From: a bacterium YEK0313
GTDB taxonomy: Bacteria; Pseudomonadota; Alphaproteobacteria; Rhizobiales; Phreatobacteraceae
Reading direction: 5' to 3'
DNA length: 64,000 bases
Assembly (NCBI GenBank): GCA_000751295.2
Contig: CCMO02000001.1
Coordinates: 3,748,615 to 3,812,614, forward strand
The position numbers were made by a program, and so were the translations under genes. The notes beneath the pieces are model-generated. The model saw nothing but the letters and a program-made list of their open reading frames with translations, did no database searches and was not told the DNA's origin. Below, one piece after another: positions 7,837 through 16,026 of this stretch. Position 1 is the first letter of the stretch, and the number at the start of each line of letters is the position of its first letter.

Positions 7837-9012
7837 TCAGGCCGACACCGCCCGCCCCGCCAGCGCGTCGCCATAGATGGCGAGGACCTGATCGTGGCTG
7901 AGCTCGCGCGGATTGTTGACCAGCAGGCGCGTCTGCTTCATCGCGTCCTCGGCCAGCTTCGGCAAGTCGGCTTCGCCGATGCCGACGGCGCTCAGCGAGA
8001 CCGGCACCTCGCAATCGCGGCAGATGGCCACGATCTCGGCAATGAAGGCCGAAGCGCCTTCCGCGACCGATGCCGCCCGGTATCCAGGCCGGACCAGTTC
8101 CGCGAGCTCGGCATAGAGCGGCTCTGCCGCCGGCCGGTTGAAGGCCAGCACATGCGGCAGCACCAGGGCGTTCGAGAGGCCGTGCGGCACATGGAAGATG
8201 GCGCCGATCGGATAGGCCAGCGCATGCACGGCGGCGACCGGCGCGTTGGCGAAAGCCATCCCCGCCAGCATGGAGCCGAGCAGCATCTCGGCGCGCGCCT
8301 CCAGATTGCCGCCGTCGCGGAAGACAGTGCGGACATTGGCGGCGAGCAGCGCGAGCGCCTTGCGGGCCAACTGGTCGGAGAGCGGGTTCTTCTTGATCCG
8401 GCTGGTATAGGCCTCGATGGCATGGACCATCGCATCGATGCCGGTGGCCGCGGTCACATGGGGCGGCAGGCCAATCGTCAGTTCCGGATCGAGAATCGCC
8501 CAGTCGGGAATGAGCCGCGGCGAGACGACGCCCTTCTTCTCGGTGCTGGGCGTGGTGACGATCGAGATCGGCGTCACTTCGGAGCCGGTTCCCGCCGTGG
8601 TCGGCACCAGGATCAGCGGCAGGCGGGCGCCCTTGGCAAGCCCGACGCCATAGATGTCGTCGAGCCGGTCGGGCGTCTTGGCCAGATAGGCGACGAGCTT
8701 GGCCGTATCGAGAGCGCTGCCGCCGCCAATCGACACGACGAGCTCGACCGCTTCGTCGCGGCAGAGCGCGGCCGCCGCCTCGATGACGTGGGACGGCGGA
8801 TCGGCCATGACGTCGTCGAACACGATCAGGGAAAGGCCCGCCGCGGCAAGGCCCGCCTCCACCGCGCGCGTCAGGCCGGCCCCGCGCACGCCCTTGTCGG
8901 TGACGAGCAGCACGCGCCGTGCGCCGTAATCCCCAGCAAGATCAACGATCTTCTTCGAGGCCCCGGCCTCGAAGAGAATGTTGGAAGGCGCCTGAAAGGT
9001 GAAAGGGTTCAT
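7837..9012 (-). CDS. Iron-containing alcohol dehydrogenase
   Basis: A 391-residue member of the group III (Fe-dependent) alcohol dehydrogenases, cytoplasmic and NAD(P)-dependent. The nucleotide-binding signature SIGGGSALDTAK is at residues 94-105 and PTTAGTGSEVT follows near 137-147. Metal ligands are expected in ATGIDAMVHAIEAY and in AVHALAYPIGAIFHVPHGLSNA; the Asp and His residues are intact. The substrate is unknown: close family members act on ethanol, 1,3-propanediol, lactaldehyde or maleylacetate. It stands alone, 160 nt from the TerC gene. Confidence 0.92.
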   Translation of the reverse strand: MNPFTFQAPSNILFEAGASKKIVDLAGDYGARRVLLVTDKGVRGAGLTRAVEAGLAAAGLSLIVFDDVMADPPSHVIEAAAALCRDEAVELVVSIGGGSALDTAKLVAYLAKTPDRLDDIYGVGLAKGARLPLILVPTTAGTGSEVTPISIVTTPSTEKKGVVSPRLIPDWAILDPELTIGLPPHVTAATGIDAMVHAIEAYTSRIKKNPLSDQLARKALALLAANVRTVFRDGGNLEARAEMLLGSMLAGMAFANAPVAAVHALAYPIGAIFHVPHGLSNALVLPHVLAFNRPAAEPLYAELAELVRPGYRAASVAEGASAFIAEIVAICRDCEVPVSLSAVGIGEADLPKLAEDAMKQTRLLVNNPRELSHDQVLAIYGDALAGRAVSA

Positions 9013-9242
9013 CTCGTCTTTCCGCTTGTTGCTGCAGGCGCCGCGCAGGCTGGCGCCAGCCGTTCCTGGTCACTGCCCGCGCGATGTCCGCCGCTTCCGG
9101 CGATCAGAAACCGATTCCAGGCCCCGTTCAAATCGCCTGCCGCCGGGTCCTCCACAGCCGGCCCGGCGGCGCCCGCGGACCGCGAAGACGACGGCCTCCG
9201 GGCCATCGGGAAAAAGTATTGCACAGGATCGCCGCAAGCGCC

Positions 9243-9271
9243 TTGACATGGTCCGGGTGGTCCCTTATCCA
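9243..9271 (+). promoter_or_regulatory. Promoter of tRNA-Asp
   Basis: TTGACA (9243-9248), a 17-nt spacer and TATCCA (9266-9271) end 34 nt before the first base of tRNA-Asp. The -35 box is a perfect consensus and the distance fits a short tRNA leader. I see no other gene in the 293-nt gap between the alcohol dehydrogenase and the tRNA. Confidence 0.6.
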
Positions 9272-9305
9272 CCGCGACCTCGGCGGCAGAAATCGCCGAG
9301 ACCGC

Positions 9306-9382
9306 GCGGGCGTAGCTCAGTTGGTTAGAGTGCCGGCCTGTCACGCCGGAGGTCGCGGGTTCGAGCCCCGTCGCCCGCGCCA
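9306..9382 (+). tRNA. tRNA-Asp (GTC)
   Basis: A 77-nt cloverleaf with encoded CCA (9380-9382). The acceptor stem GCGGGCG pairs with CGCCCGC and the discriminator is G. The D arm contains GCTCAGTTGGTTAGAG, the anticodon loop is CTGTCAC with anticodon GTC at 9340-9342, and the T loop is GGTTCGAGCC. It decodes aspartate. Confidence 0.97.
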
Positions 9383-9558
9383 GTCAAGTCATCGCAGTCA
9401 AAATGCGGCTTGGCTGGCGTCCCGCCCCCCGGGGCGGAAACCTGCACGGTTCCGGGCCTTCCGGCCTTTCGTCCCCTCTTCGCTATCATCCGGACGCCGG
9501 ATCGTCGGTGCGATCCGCGCTTGCCACGCTCCGTCGCATCGCCGCCGCGGCGGCGGCC

Positions 9559-10674
9559 TCATTCGGCCGGCTGGCGGCGGACCACGCCGGCGATTTGGCC
9601 GGCAAGGCGGAACACCAGCGGCGCGGAAATCATGATCAGGAACACCCTGATGATGTGATGAGCGGCGACGAAGGCCACCTCCGTGTGCAGGGCGACCGCG
9701 ATCAGGCTCATTTCGGCGAGTCCGCCCGGCGAATAGGCGAGTGCCAGCGTCACGACCGAATAATCCGAGAACTGGGCGACGAGAACGGCGAAGACGGTCA
9801 TCCAGAACAGAAGAATGACGGTCGAGCCGACCGACAGGGCCAGGATGCGCAGGACGGTGCGGCTCGCCGTGCCGGCGAAACGACAGCCGATCACCACCCC
9901 GAGCACGAGCTGCGCCGCATTGACGATCTCGAAGGGCGGCTTGAAGTCGCTCCAGCCGAGCATGTGCACGCAGGCACTGACCACCATCGGGCCAAGCAGA
10001 TTCTTGGCCGGCAGATTGAGGAGATGGCCGAGCAGCGCCCCGGCGAAGCCGCAGCCAATCAGCCAGGCCTCGCTGACGAGCGGCGTCGAGAACATCGAGA
10101 CGGCACCGGCGGTCCGGTTCAGCGACACGCCCTCGATCCATTGGACGGCGAAGGGCAAGGTCATCACGATCAGCAGGATGCGCGCGGAATGGATCAGCGC
10201 GATGATTCGGGCGTCCCCTCCTCTCTCCTCGCCATAGGTGATCATTTCGACGAGACCGCCGGGCATGCCGGAGAAGAACGCGGTGGTGCTGTCGAAACCG
10301 CCGATCCGCCGGAAATACCAGACGACCGTCAGCCCGCAGGCGACCATGAAGGCGACGAGGCCGAGGATGGTCGGCAGCCAATGGGGAAGCTGCGCGACGA
10401 TGGAGGGATTGAAGCCCGAGCCGAGCATGACGCCGATGATCGCCGACATGGGCGCCCGGATCACGGCGGGCGCCGCCACCGGCGCGCGGGTCAGCGCCGC
10501 CACCGTCGTGAACGTCATGGCGCCGAGCATCCAGGGCAGCGGCAGCTTGAGGATCGCGAAGATCATGCCGCCGGCAAAACCGAGCAACAGCGCCAGGCCG
10601 AAGGCGGGATAGGGAAACTGCGACGGCCGGAGCTCGAGGATCCCGTGGCGGATATCCTGAAGCCAGCTCGTCAC
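9559..10674 (-). CDS. AbrB family (PF05145-type) membrane transporter
   Basis: A polytopic membrane protein of about 371 residues with 9-10 hydrophobic helices in two similar halves. Each half has the Pro/Gly-rich family motif: KLPLPWMLGAMTF near the start and LPAKNLLGPMVVSA in the middle, plus FFSGMPGGLVEMI and LAYSPGGLAEMSLIA. The family is named after an E. coli protein first linked to aidB regulation; transport function is suspected but the substrate is not known. I chose the GTG at 10674 because GGAGG lies 8 nt upstream; ATGs at 10689 and 10704 are alternatives. It is divergent from aroQ. Confidence 0.85.
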   Translation of the reverse strand: MTSWLQDIRHGILELRPSQFPYPAFGLALLLGFAGGMIFAILKLPLPWMLGAMTFTTVAALTRAPVAAPAVIRAPMSAIIGVMLGSGFNPSIVAQLPHWLPTILGLVAFMVACGLTVVWYFRRIGGFDSTTAFFSGMPGGLVEMITYGEERGGDARIIALIHSARILLIVMTLPFAVQWIEGVSLNRTAGAVSMFSTPLVSEAWLIGCGFAGALLGHLLNLPAKNLLGPMVVSACVHMLGWSDFKPPFEIVNAAQLVLGVVIGCRFAGTASRTVLRILALSVGSTVILLFWMTVFAVLVAQFSDYSVVTLALAYSPGGLAEMSLIAVALHTEVAFVAAHHIIRVFLIMISAPLVFRLAGQIAGVVRRQPAE

Positions 10675-10992
10675 GCCCCGTGCCTCCATGGCCCTTGCCG
10701 TCATCCAGCCGGACCGGGCCCGGGCGCCGGGGACGAGACAGCGCATAGCACCTGTCGCCGAACCGGCGCCAGGGCCGCGATGCAAGGCAGATGGCACCGC
10801 CTCGCGCCGACTTATCCACGCTCATGACCCTGCAACCGGCACGCGGCCACGGGTCGCTTTCCATCCGGCGCGCCCCGGCCTATAAGGACCCCGCCCGGAA
10901 GGTTGCGATTTTCCAGGGCCGTACGGATTCCGTCCAAACCAGAACGACCGGGATCGCGCGCGGAGCGGCCCCAGCAGGACCTGACCTCACGC
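10675..10992. other. 318-nt divergent intergenic region (AbrB-type gene / aroQ)
   Basis: This stretch separates the minus-strand membrane protein from aroQ. TATAAG at 10881-10886 on the plus strand is a possible -10 box, but I see no convincing -35 at the right distance. No RNA gene, repeat or convincing small gene is visible. Confidence 0.4.
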
Positions 10993-11448
10993 ATGAGCAC
11001 CGTTCTCGTCCTCAACGGACCCAATCTCAACCTTCTCGGCACGCGCGAACCGGCGATCTATGGCTCGACCACGCTCACCGACGTCGACGCGCTGTGCCGC
11101 GACGCGGCCGCCGGTCATGGCCTGACCGCGGATTGCCGTCAGTCCAACCACGAAGGCCAGCTGGTCGACTGGATCCACGAGGCCGGCCGCGCCTACGCGG
11201 CCGGAACGCTGAAGGGCGTCGTGCTCAATGCCGGCGCCTATACCCACACCTCGCTTGCCATCGCCGATGCGATCCGGGGCACCGGCGTGCCGGTGATCGA
11301 GGTGCACATCACCAATGTGCACGCCCGCGAGGCGTTCCGTCATCATTCCTATCTGTCACCGGTCGCGCGCGGGATCATTGTCGGGCTCGGGCCCCATGGT
11401 TACGTGCTCGCCATCGCCGCGCTCGCCGCGCTTCAGCCGAAGGCCTGA
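10993..11448 (+). CDS. aroQ: Type II 3-dehydroquinate dehydratase
   Basis: This enzyme dehydrates 3-dehydroquinate to 3-dehydroshikimate in the shikimate pathway. The 151-residue length is that of the type II dodecameric enzyme. Catalytic residues can be placed at Tyr23 (REPAIYG) and His105 (EVHITNVH), with SNHEG at 51-55 and NAGAYTHTSLA at 79-89 for substrate binding. The ATG begins MSTVLVLNGPNLNLLG, the family N-terminus. An upstream in-frame ATG at 10903 adds only an Arg-rich, unrelated stretch. It leads the aroQ-accB-accC series, a common alphaproteobacterial arrangement. Confidence 0.96.
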   Translation: MSTVLVLNGPNLNLLGTREPAIYGSTTLTDVDALCRDAAAGHGLTADCRQSNHEGQLVDWIHEAGRAYAAGTLKGVVLNAGAYTHTSLAIADAIRGTGVPVIEVHITNVHAREAFRHHSYLSPVARGIIVGLGPHGYVLAIAALAALQPKA

Positions 11449-11484
11449 GGCCCGAGGACGAAGCGAGCGGCCAAAGAGGCCCCC

Positions 11485-11970
11485 ATGCTCAAGAACAAAT
11501 ATCCCATCGATCCCGCGCTGATCCGCGAACTCGCGCAGGTCCTGAGCGATACCGACCTGACCGAGATCGAGGTCGCCCACGAGGACCTGAAGATCCGCGT
11601 GGCGCGCCAGATCACTGTGAACACGACGGTCGCAGCCCCGATGGCGGCCGCCCCCGCCCCGGTCGCGATGGCCGCCCCGGCGGTTGCCGCTGTCGGCGCC
11701 GCGCCGGTCGCGGTGGTCGACGACCCGCGCAAGCATCCCGGCGTTGTCACCTCGCCGATGGTCGGCACCGCCTATCGCCGGCCCTCGCCGGACGCCAAGC
11801 CGCTGGTCGAGGTCGGCACCGCCGTCAAGGAGGGCGACCGCCTCTGCCTCATCGAGGCGATGAAGACCTTCAACGACATCGTCGCGCCGAAGAGCGGTAC
11901 CGTCACGCGCATCCTGTTCGAGGACGGCCGGCCGGTAGAATACGGCGAACCGCTCATGATCATCGAGTGA
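11485..11970 (+). CDS. accB: Acetyl-CoA carboxylase biotin carboxyl carrier protein
   Basis: The swinging-arm subunit of acetyl-CoA carboxylase, which makes malonyl-CoA for fatty-acid synthesis. It has 161 residues: an N-terminal dimerisation region (1-45), a flexible Ala/Pro linker (about 48-80), and a biotinyl domain with biotin on Lys127 in IEAMKTFNDI. The canonical motif is EAMKM/L; the Thr after Lys is normal for this class. It starts 36 nt after aroQ and ends 14 nt before accC. Confidence 0.97.
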   Translation: MLKNKYPIDPALIRELAQVLSDTDLTEIEVAHEDLKIRVARQITVNTTVAAPMAAAPAPVAMAAPAVAAVGAAPVAVVDDPRKHPGVVTSPMVGTAYRRPSPDAKPLVEVGTAVKEGDRLCLIEAMKTFNDIVAPKSGTVTRILFEDGRPVEYGEPLMIIE

Positions 11971-11984
11971 GCGGGCCGGGCGCC

Positions 11985-13337
11985 ATGTTTCACAAGGTCC
12001 TGATCGCCAATCGCGGCGAGATCGCGCTCAGGGTGCTGCGCGCCTGCAAGGAGCTGGACATCGCAACCGTTGCGGTCCACTCCACCGCCGACGCCGACGC
12101 CATGCACGTCAAGCTGGCCGACGAAAGCGTCTGCATCGGCCCGCCCTCGGCGCGCGAGAGCTACCTCAACATTCCGCAATTGCTGGCGGCCTGCGAGATC
12201 ACCGGCGCCGATGCGGTGCATCCCGGCTATGGCTTCCTGTCCGAGAACGCCCGTTTCGCCGAGATCCTGGAGAGCCACGGCATCACCTTCATCGGCCCGA
12301 AGGCCGAGCACATCAGGGTGATGGGCGACAAGATCGAGGCCAAGCGCACCGCCAAACGTCTCGGCATCCCGACCGTTCCCGGCTCCGAAGGCGGCATCGA
12401 CAACGACGACGAAGCCCGGCGGATCGCCGCCGAGATCGGCTTTCCGGTGATCATCAAGGCTGCCGCCGGTGGCGGCGGCCGCGGCATGAAGGTCGCGCGT
12501 TCCGCGGCGGAGCTCGAGATCGCGCTGCAGACCGCCAAGACCGAGGCCAAGGCGGCCTTCGGCGACGACGCGGTCTATATCGAGAAATATCTCGGCAAGC
12601 CGCGCCACATCGAGATCCAGATCCTCGGCGACGGCCAGGGCAACGCCATCCATCTCGGTGAGCGCGACTGCTCGCTGCAGCGCCGTCACCAGAAAGTCTG
12701 GGAGGAAGGCCCCTCGCCGGTGATCACGCCGGCCCAGCGCGCCGAAATCGGCGGCGTCTGCGCCAAGGCCATGGCCGATCTCGGTTATGTCGGCGCCGGC
12801 ACGATCGAGTTCCTCTACGAGGACGGGCAGTTCTTCTTCATCGAGATGAACACCCGCATCCAGGTCGAACATCCCGTGACCGAGATGATCACCGGCATCG
12901 ATCTGGTCAATGAACAGATCAAGATCGCCGCCGGCCAGAAGCTCTCGGTCAAGCAGTCCGACATCGTCATCGAGGGCCATGCCATCGAATGCCGGGTCAA
13001 TGCCGAGAACCCCTCGAATTTCCGGCCCTCGCCCGGCAAGCTCGGCCTGTTCCACGTGCCCGGCGGGCTCGGCATCCGCGTCGACAGCCATGCTTACCAG
13101 GGCTACACGATCCCGCCCTATTACGATTCGCTGGTCGGCAAGCTGATCGTGCACGGCCGCACGCGCGCCGAATGCCTGGCGCGGCTGAAGCGAGCGCTCG
13201 ACGAATTCGTCGTCGACGGCATCGAGACCACCATTCCGCTGTTCCGGACCCTGGTGCGCAATCCCGATATCGCGGCGGGCCGTTACGACATCCATTGGCT
13301 GGAAAAATTCCTGGCCGAGAACGATATCAGCGTCTGA
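11985..13337 (+). CDS. accC: Acetyl-CoA carboxylase biotin carboxylase subunit
   Basis: This subunit carboxylates the biotin on AccB using ATP and bicarbonate. It has 450 residues of ATP-grasp fold. Visible motifs are VLIANRGEIALRVLRA at the N-terminus, HPGYGFLSEN, the ATP-binding glycine loop KAAAGGGGRGMK (about 159-170), HIEIQILGD, and the active-site MNTRIQVEHPVTE. The frame is open upstream through aroQ and accB, but the ATG at 11985 gives the family N-terminus and follows the accB stop by 14 nt. Confidence 0.97.
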   Translation: MFHKVLIANRGEIALRVLRACKELDIATVAVHSTADADAMHVKLADESVCIGPPSARESYLNIPQLLAACEITGADAVHPGYGFLSENARFAEILESHGITFIGPKAEHIRVMGDKIEAKRTAKRLGIPTVPGSEGGIDNDDEARRIAAEIGFPVIIKAAAGGGGRGMKVARSAAELEIALQTAKTEAKAAFGDDAVYIEKYLGKPRHIEIQILGDGQGNAIHLGERDCSLQRRHQKVWEEGPSPVITPAQRAEIGGVCAKAMADLGYVGAGTIEFLYEDGQFFFIEMNTRIQVEHPVTEMITGIDLVNEQIKIAAGQKLSVKQSDIVIEGHAIECRVNAENPSNFRPSPGKLGLFHVPGGLGIRVDSHAYQGYTIPPYYDSLVGKLIVHGRTRAECLARLKRALDEFVVDGIETTIPLFRTLVRNPDIAAGRYDIHWLEKFLAENDISV

Positions 13338-13347
13338 ACGCCGTCTG

Positions 13348-13372
13348 CCGGCCGCCTTCCGAAGGCGGCCGG
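13348..13372. other. Perfect 11-bp hairpin after accC
   Basis: CCGGCCGCCTT and AAGGCGGCCGG form an 11-bp perfect stem with a CCG loop, 10 nt after the accC stop. No T-run follows, so it is more likely an mRNA 3' stabilising or Rho-assisted end than an intrinsic terminator. Confidence 0.5.
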
Positions 13373-13490
13373 TCGCGGGCCATGCCCTGGCGCCCCGCTT
13401 GCGTCGCGGTTTAGCCGCAGCCGACGGCGCAACCTGCAGGTGTCGGAAACAGCTTCGCAATCGCCGACCGACTCCTGTATGTAGGTCGGG

Positions 13491-14645
13491 ATGCTAGTTA
13501 CCTCCTCGTCCGATCTTGCCGCCATCTGTGGCCGTCTTGCGCAACACCCTTTCGTCACGGTGGATACCGAATTCCTCCGTGAAACGACTTTCTGGCCGAA
13601 ACTCTGCGTCATTCAGCTGGCCAGCCCCGACGAGGCCGTGGCCGTCGACGCTCTCGCGCCCGGCATCGACCTTGCGCCCTTCTTCGACCTGATGACCAAT
13701 CCGGCGGTCGTGAAGGTGTTCCACGCCGCCCGGCAGGACATCGAGATCGTCTGGCATCTGTCCCAGCGCATCCCGACCCCCCTGTTCGACAGCCAGGTCG
13801 CGGCCATGGTGCTCGGATACGGCGACAGCATCTCCTATGATCAGCTCGTCCAGCGCACCAATGGCACGATCCTCGACAAGACGAGCCGCTTCACCGACTG
13901 GTCGAAGCGGCCGCTGAGCGAGGCTCAGATCGCCTATGCCATCGCCGACGTCACCCATCTCAGGGACATCTACCTCAAGCTGACCGCCGAGCTTCAGAAG
14001 CGCGGCCGCAGCGAATGGGTCGCCGAGGAAATGGGCGTGCTCACCTCGCCGGAAACCTATCGCCAGGAGCCCGAGCGCGCCTGGGAGCGGTTCCGCAACC
14101 GCATGCGCAAGCCGCGCGAGCTCGCCGTGCTGATGGAGGTTGCCGCCTGGCGCGAGCGCGAGGCCCAGACGCGCGACGTGCCGCGTTCGCGCGTCCTGAA
14201 GGACGACAGCCTGATCGACATTGCCATGACCGGGCCGAAATCGGTCGAGGCGCTGGGCGCCATGCGGTCGATTCCCAAGGGCTGGGAGCGCTCGCGCGAC
14301 GGCCAGGCGGTGGTCGAAGCCGTGCAGGCGGGCCTTGCCCGCGACCCGAAAAGCCTGCCCGTCATCGAGAAACATCGCCCGCCGAGCCAGACCCAGTCGG
14401 CGACCGTCGAGCTTCTGAAGGTGCTCCTGAAGATGGTCGCCGAAAAGCACCATGTCGCCGCGAAGGTGGTGGCGACCTCCGACGACCTCGACCGGATCGC
14501 CGAAAACGACGAGGCCGATGTCGGCGCGCTCAAGGGCTGGCGCCGCGAGCTGTTCGGCGAGAACGCCCTCGCCATCAAGCACGGCAAGCTGGCGCTCGCC
14601 ATCGAACGCGGCCGCGTGGTGACCGTCGAACGGCCGCCGCGCTGA
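13491..14645 (+). CDS. rnd: Ribonuclease D
   Basis: A 3'-5' exoribonuclease that trims tRNA precursors and other stable RNAs. The 384-residue protein has an N-terminal DEDDy exonuclease domain (1-170) with metal ligands Asp25 and Glu27 (VDTEFLR), Asp83 (AARQDIE), and Tyr149/Asp153 (YAIADVTHL). HRDC-type helical repeats follow (about 205-370: RKPRELAVLMEVAAWRE). All catalytic residues are present. It begins 153 nt after accC and is probably a separate unit. Confidence 0.95.
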   Translation: MLVTSSSDLAAICGRLAQHPFVTVDTEFLRETTFWPKLCVIQLASPDEAVAVDALAPGIDLAPFFDLMTNPAVVKVFHAARQDIEIVWHLSQRIPTPLFDSQVAAMVLGYGDSISYDQLVQRTNGTILDKTSRFTDWSKRPLSEAQIAYAIADVTHLRDIYLKLTAELQKRGRSEWVAEEMGVLTSPETYRQEPERAWERFRNRMRKPRELAVLMEVAAWREREAQTRDVPRSRVLKDDSLIDIAMTGPKSVEALGAMRSIPKGWERSRDGQAVVEAVQAGLARDPKSLPVIEKHRPPSQTQSATVELLKVLLKMVAEKHHVAAKVVATSDDLDRIAENDEADVGALKGWRRELFGENALAIKHGKLALAIERGRVVTVERPPR

Positions 14646-14780
14646 TCCGCGCCTGCCGCCCGGCGGCCATGCGCGGACAGCCAAAGGCACGCCGGCTAGA
14701 GTGGGCGAACGTTCCGACCGAGGACCTGGGCGCCCGGCGCACCGTTGTCGCCGTGCTCACGAATATCGCGAGAGGCCACG

Positions 14781-15953
14781 ATGACGACGCAGGATCCCGC
14801 CCTTGCCAGGGCTCTCGTTTTGCTCGACCGCTTCGGGCTGTTCGACGGCCATAACGACCTGCCCTTCACCATCCGCCGCAACCGGGCCGCGGCGCGCGAT
14901 GTCGCGGCCTATGGCCTCGACCGGGTGCACCAGGAAAGCGACACCGATATTCCGCGCCTCATCGAGGGACGGGTCGCCGGCCAGGTCTTCGCCGCCTTCG
15001 TGCCGACGGCTGTGCCGCATCCCGCCCGCTTCACGCTGGAACAGCTCGCCATCTGCCTCGACATCGAGACCGTGCACAGCGACGTGTTCCTGCCCGCCAG
15101 GCGCGCATCCGATCTTGGCCGTGCCCGCAAGGCCGGCAAGATCGCCTCGGTCATATCGGTGGAGAGCGGCGTCGGGCTGGAAAATTCGCTGAGCCCGCTC
15201 AGGGTCTGGCACGCCGCCGGCATGCGCATCCTGACGCTCTGCCACAACGAAACGCTTGACTGGATCGATTCGGCGACGGACGCGCCCCGCCACGACGGCC
15301 TCACCGATTTCGGCCGGGCGGTCATCGCCGAATGCAACCGCCTCGGCGTCGTCGTCGATCTCGCCCATGCCTCGCCCAAGGCGCAGCACGACGCACTCGA
15401 CCATGCCCGCGCGCCGCTCATCTGGTCGCACTCCAACGCGTTCGCCCTGTGCGACCATCCGCGCAATGTCACTGACGACGTGCTGGCCCGGGTCAAAAGC
15501 CATTCGGGCCTGGTCATGGCGACCTTCGTGCCCAATTTCATCTCGCGCAAAAGCCGCGAATGGGTGGGCGAATTCCAGCTCTACGGCAAGACCCGGCCGG
15601 GCCTCGACATTGACGCGGCGGTGACCGCCAAGGCCCGGGAGGTCGGGCCCTGGCCGCGCGGCTCGATCGGCGAACTGTGCGACCATATCGAATATATCGT
15701 CGGCAAGACCGGCCTCGACCATATCGGCATCGGCTCGGACTTCTATGGCGGCCCCAATCCGCCCGATCTCGCCGATGTCTCGCGGTTTCCGCATCTCATT
15801 GCCGCACTCATCCGGCGCGGCTGGTCGGATGCCGCCATCGGCAAGATCGCCTCGGGCAATTTCGTCCGGCTGTGGAAGGCAGTCGAGCGCAAGGCGGCCG
15901 AGCTCGGCCAGGCCGAGCCGCCTGGCGTCGCGGCGGTAGCGAGTAGCGAGTAG
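14781..15953 (+). CDS. Membrane dipeptidase (peptidase family M19)
   Basis: A 390-residue zinc dipeptidase of the renal dipeptidase family; bacterial members cleave dipeptides, including some D-amino-acid and beta-lactam-like substrates. Zinc ligands begin with His24 and Asp26 (FDGHNDLPF), a Glu lies in VISVESGVG, and further His in VVDLAHASPK and WSHSNAFALC. GIGSDFYG near the C-terminus is also a family feature. No signal peptide is seen, so it should be cytoplasmic. AGAGG precedes the chosen ATG. The last codons and the stop lie inside a TAGCGAG tandem repeat, so the C-terminal end has probably been set by that element. Confidence 0.92.
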   Translation: MTTQDPALARALVLLDRFGLFDGHNDLPFTIRRNRAAARDVAAYGLDRVHQESDTDIPRLIEGRVAGQVFAAFVPTAVPHPARFTLEQLAICLDIETVHSDVFLPARRASDLGRARKAGKIASVISVESGVGLENSLSPLRVWHAAGMRILTLCHNETLDWIDSATDAPRHDGLTDFGRAVIAECNRLGVVVDLAHASPKAQHDALDHARAPLIWSHSNAFALCDHPRNVTDDVLARVKSHSGLVMATFVPNFISRKSREWVGEFQLYGKTRPGLDIDAAVTAKAREVGPWPRGSIGELCDHIEYIVGKTGLDHIGIGSDFYGGPNPPDLADVSRFPHLIAALIRRGWSDAAIGKIASGNFVRLWKAVERKAAELGQAEPPGVAAVASSE

Positions 15954-16017
15954 CGAGTAGCGAGCATAACTCCTCCGGGAATCTTAACTACTCCCTATTC
16001 GCCACTCGCTATTCGCC
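15937..16017. repeat. TAGCGAG tandem repeat with imperfect inverted copy between convergent genes
   Basis: Four exact copies of TAGCGAG run from 15937 to 15964; the third supplies the dipeptidase stop codon. After about 23 nt, 15988-16017 (CTACTCCCTATTCGCC, then ACTCGCTATTCGCC) is an imperfect reverse complement, so the RNA could fold into a long hairpin with about five mismatches. It fills most of the 73-nt gap between the dipeptidase and the M48 peptidase. I recall similar CTATTCGC/ACTCGC strings from intergenic DNA of other Rhizobiales, so it may be a dispersed element. Confidence 0.7.
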
Positions 16018-16026
16018 TTCCCGGCA

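Noticed and set aside
10791..11984. In-frame upstream extension of accC through aroQ and accB
   Set aside because: The extension overlaps two genuine genes and is Arg/His-rich; AccC begins normally at 11985.
13348..13372. Hairpin after accC as an intrinsic terminator
   Set aside because: There is no T-run after the stem on either strand, so I list it only as a hairpin.
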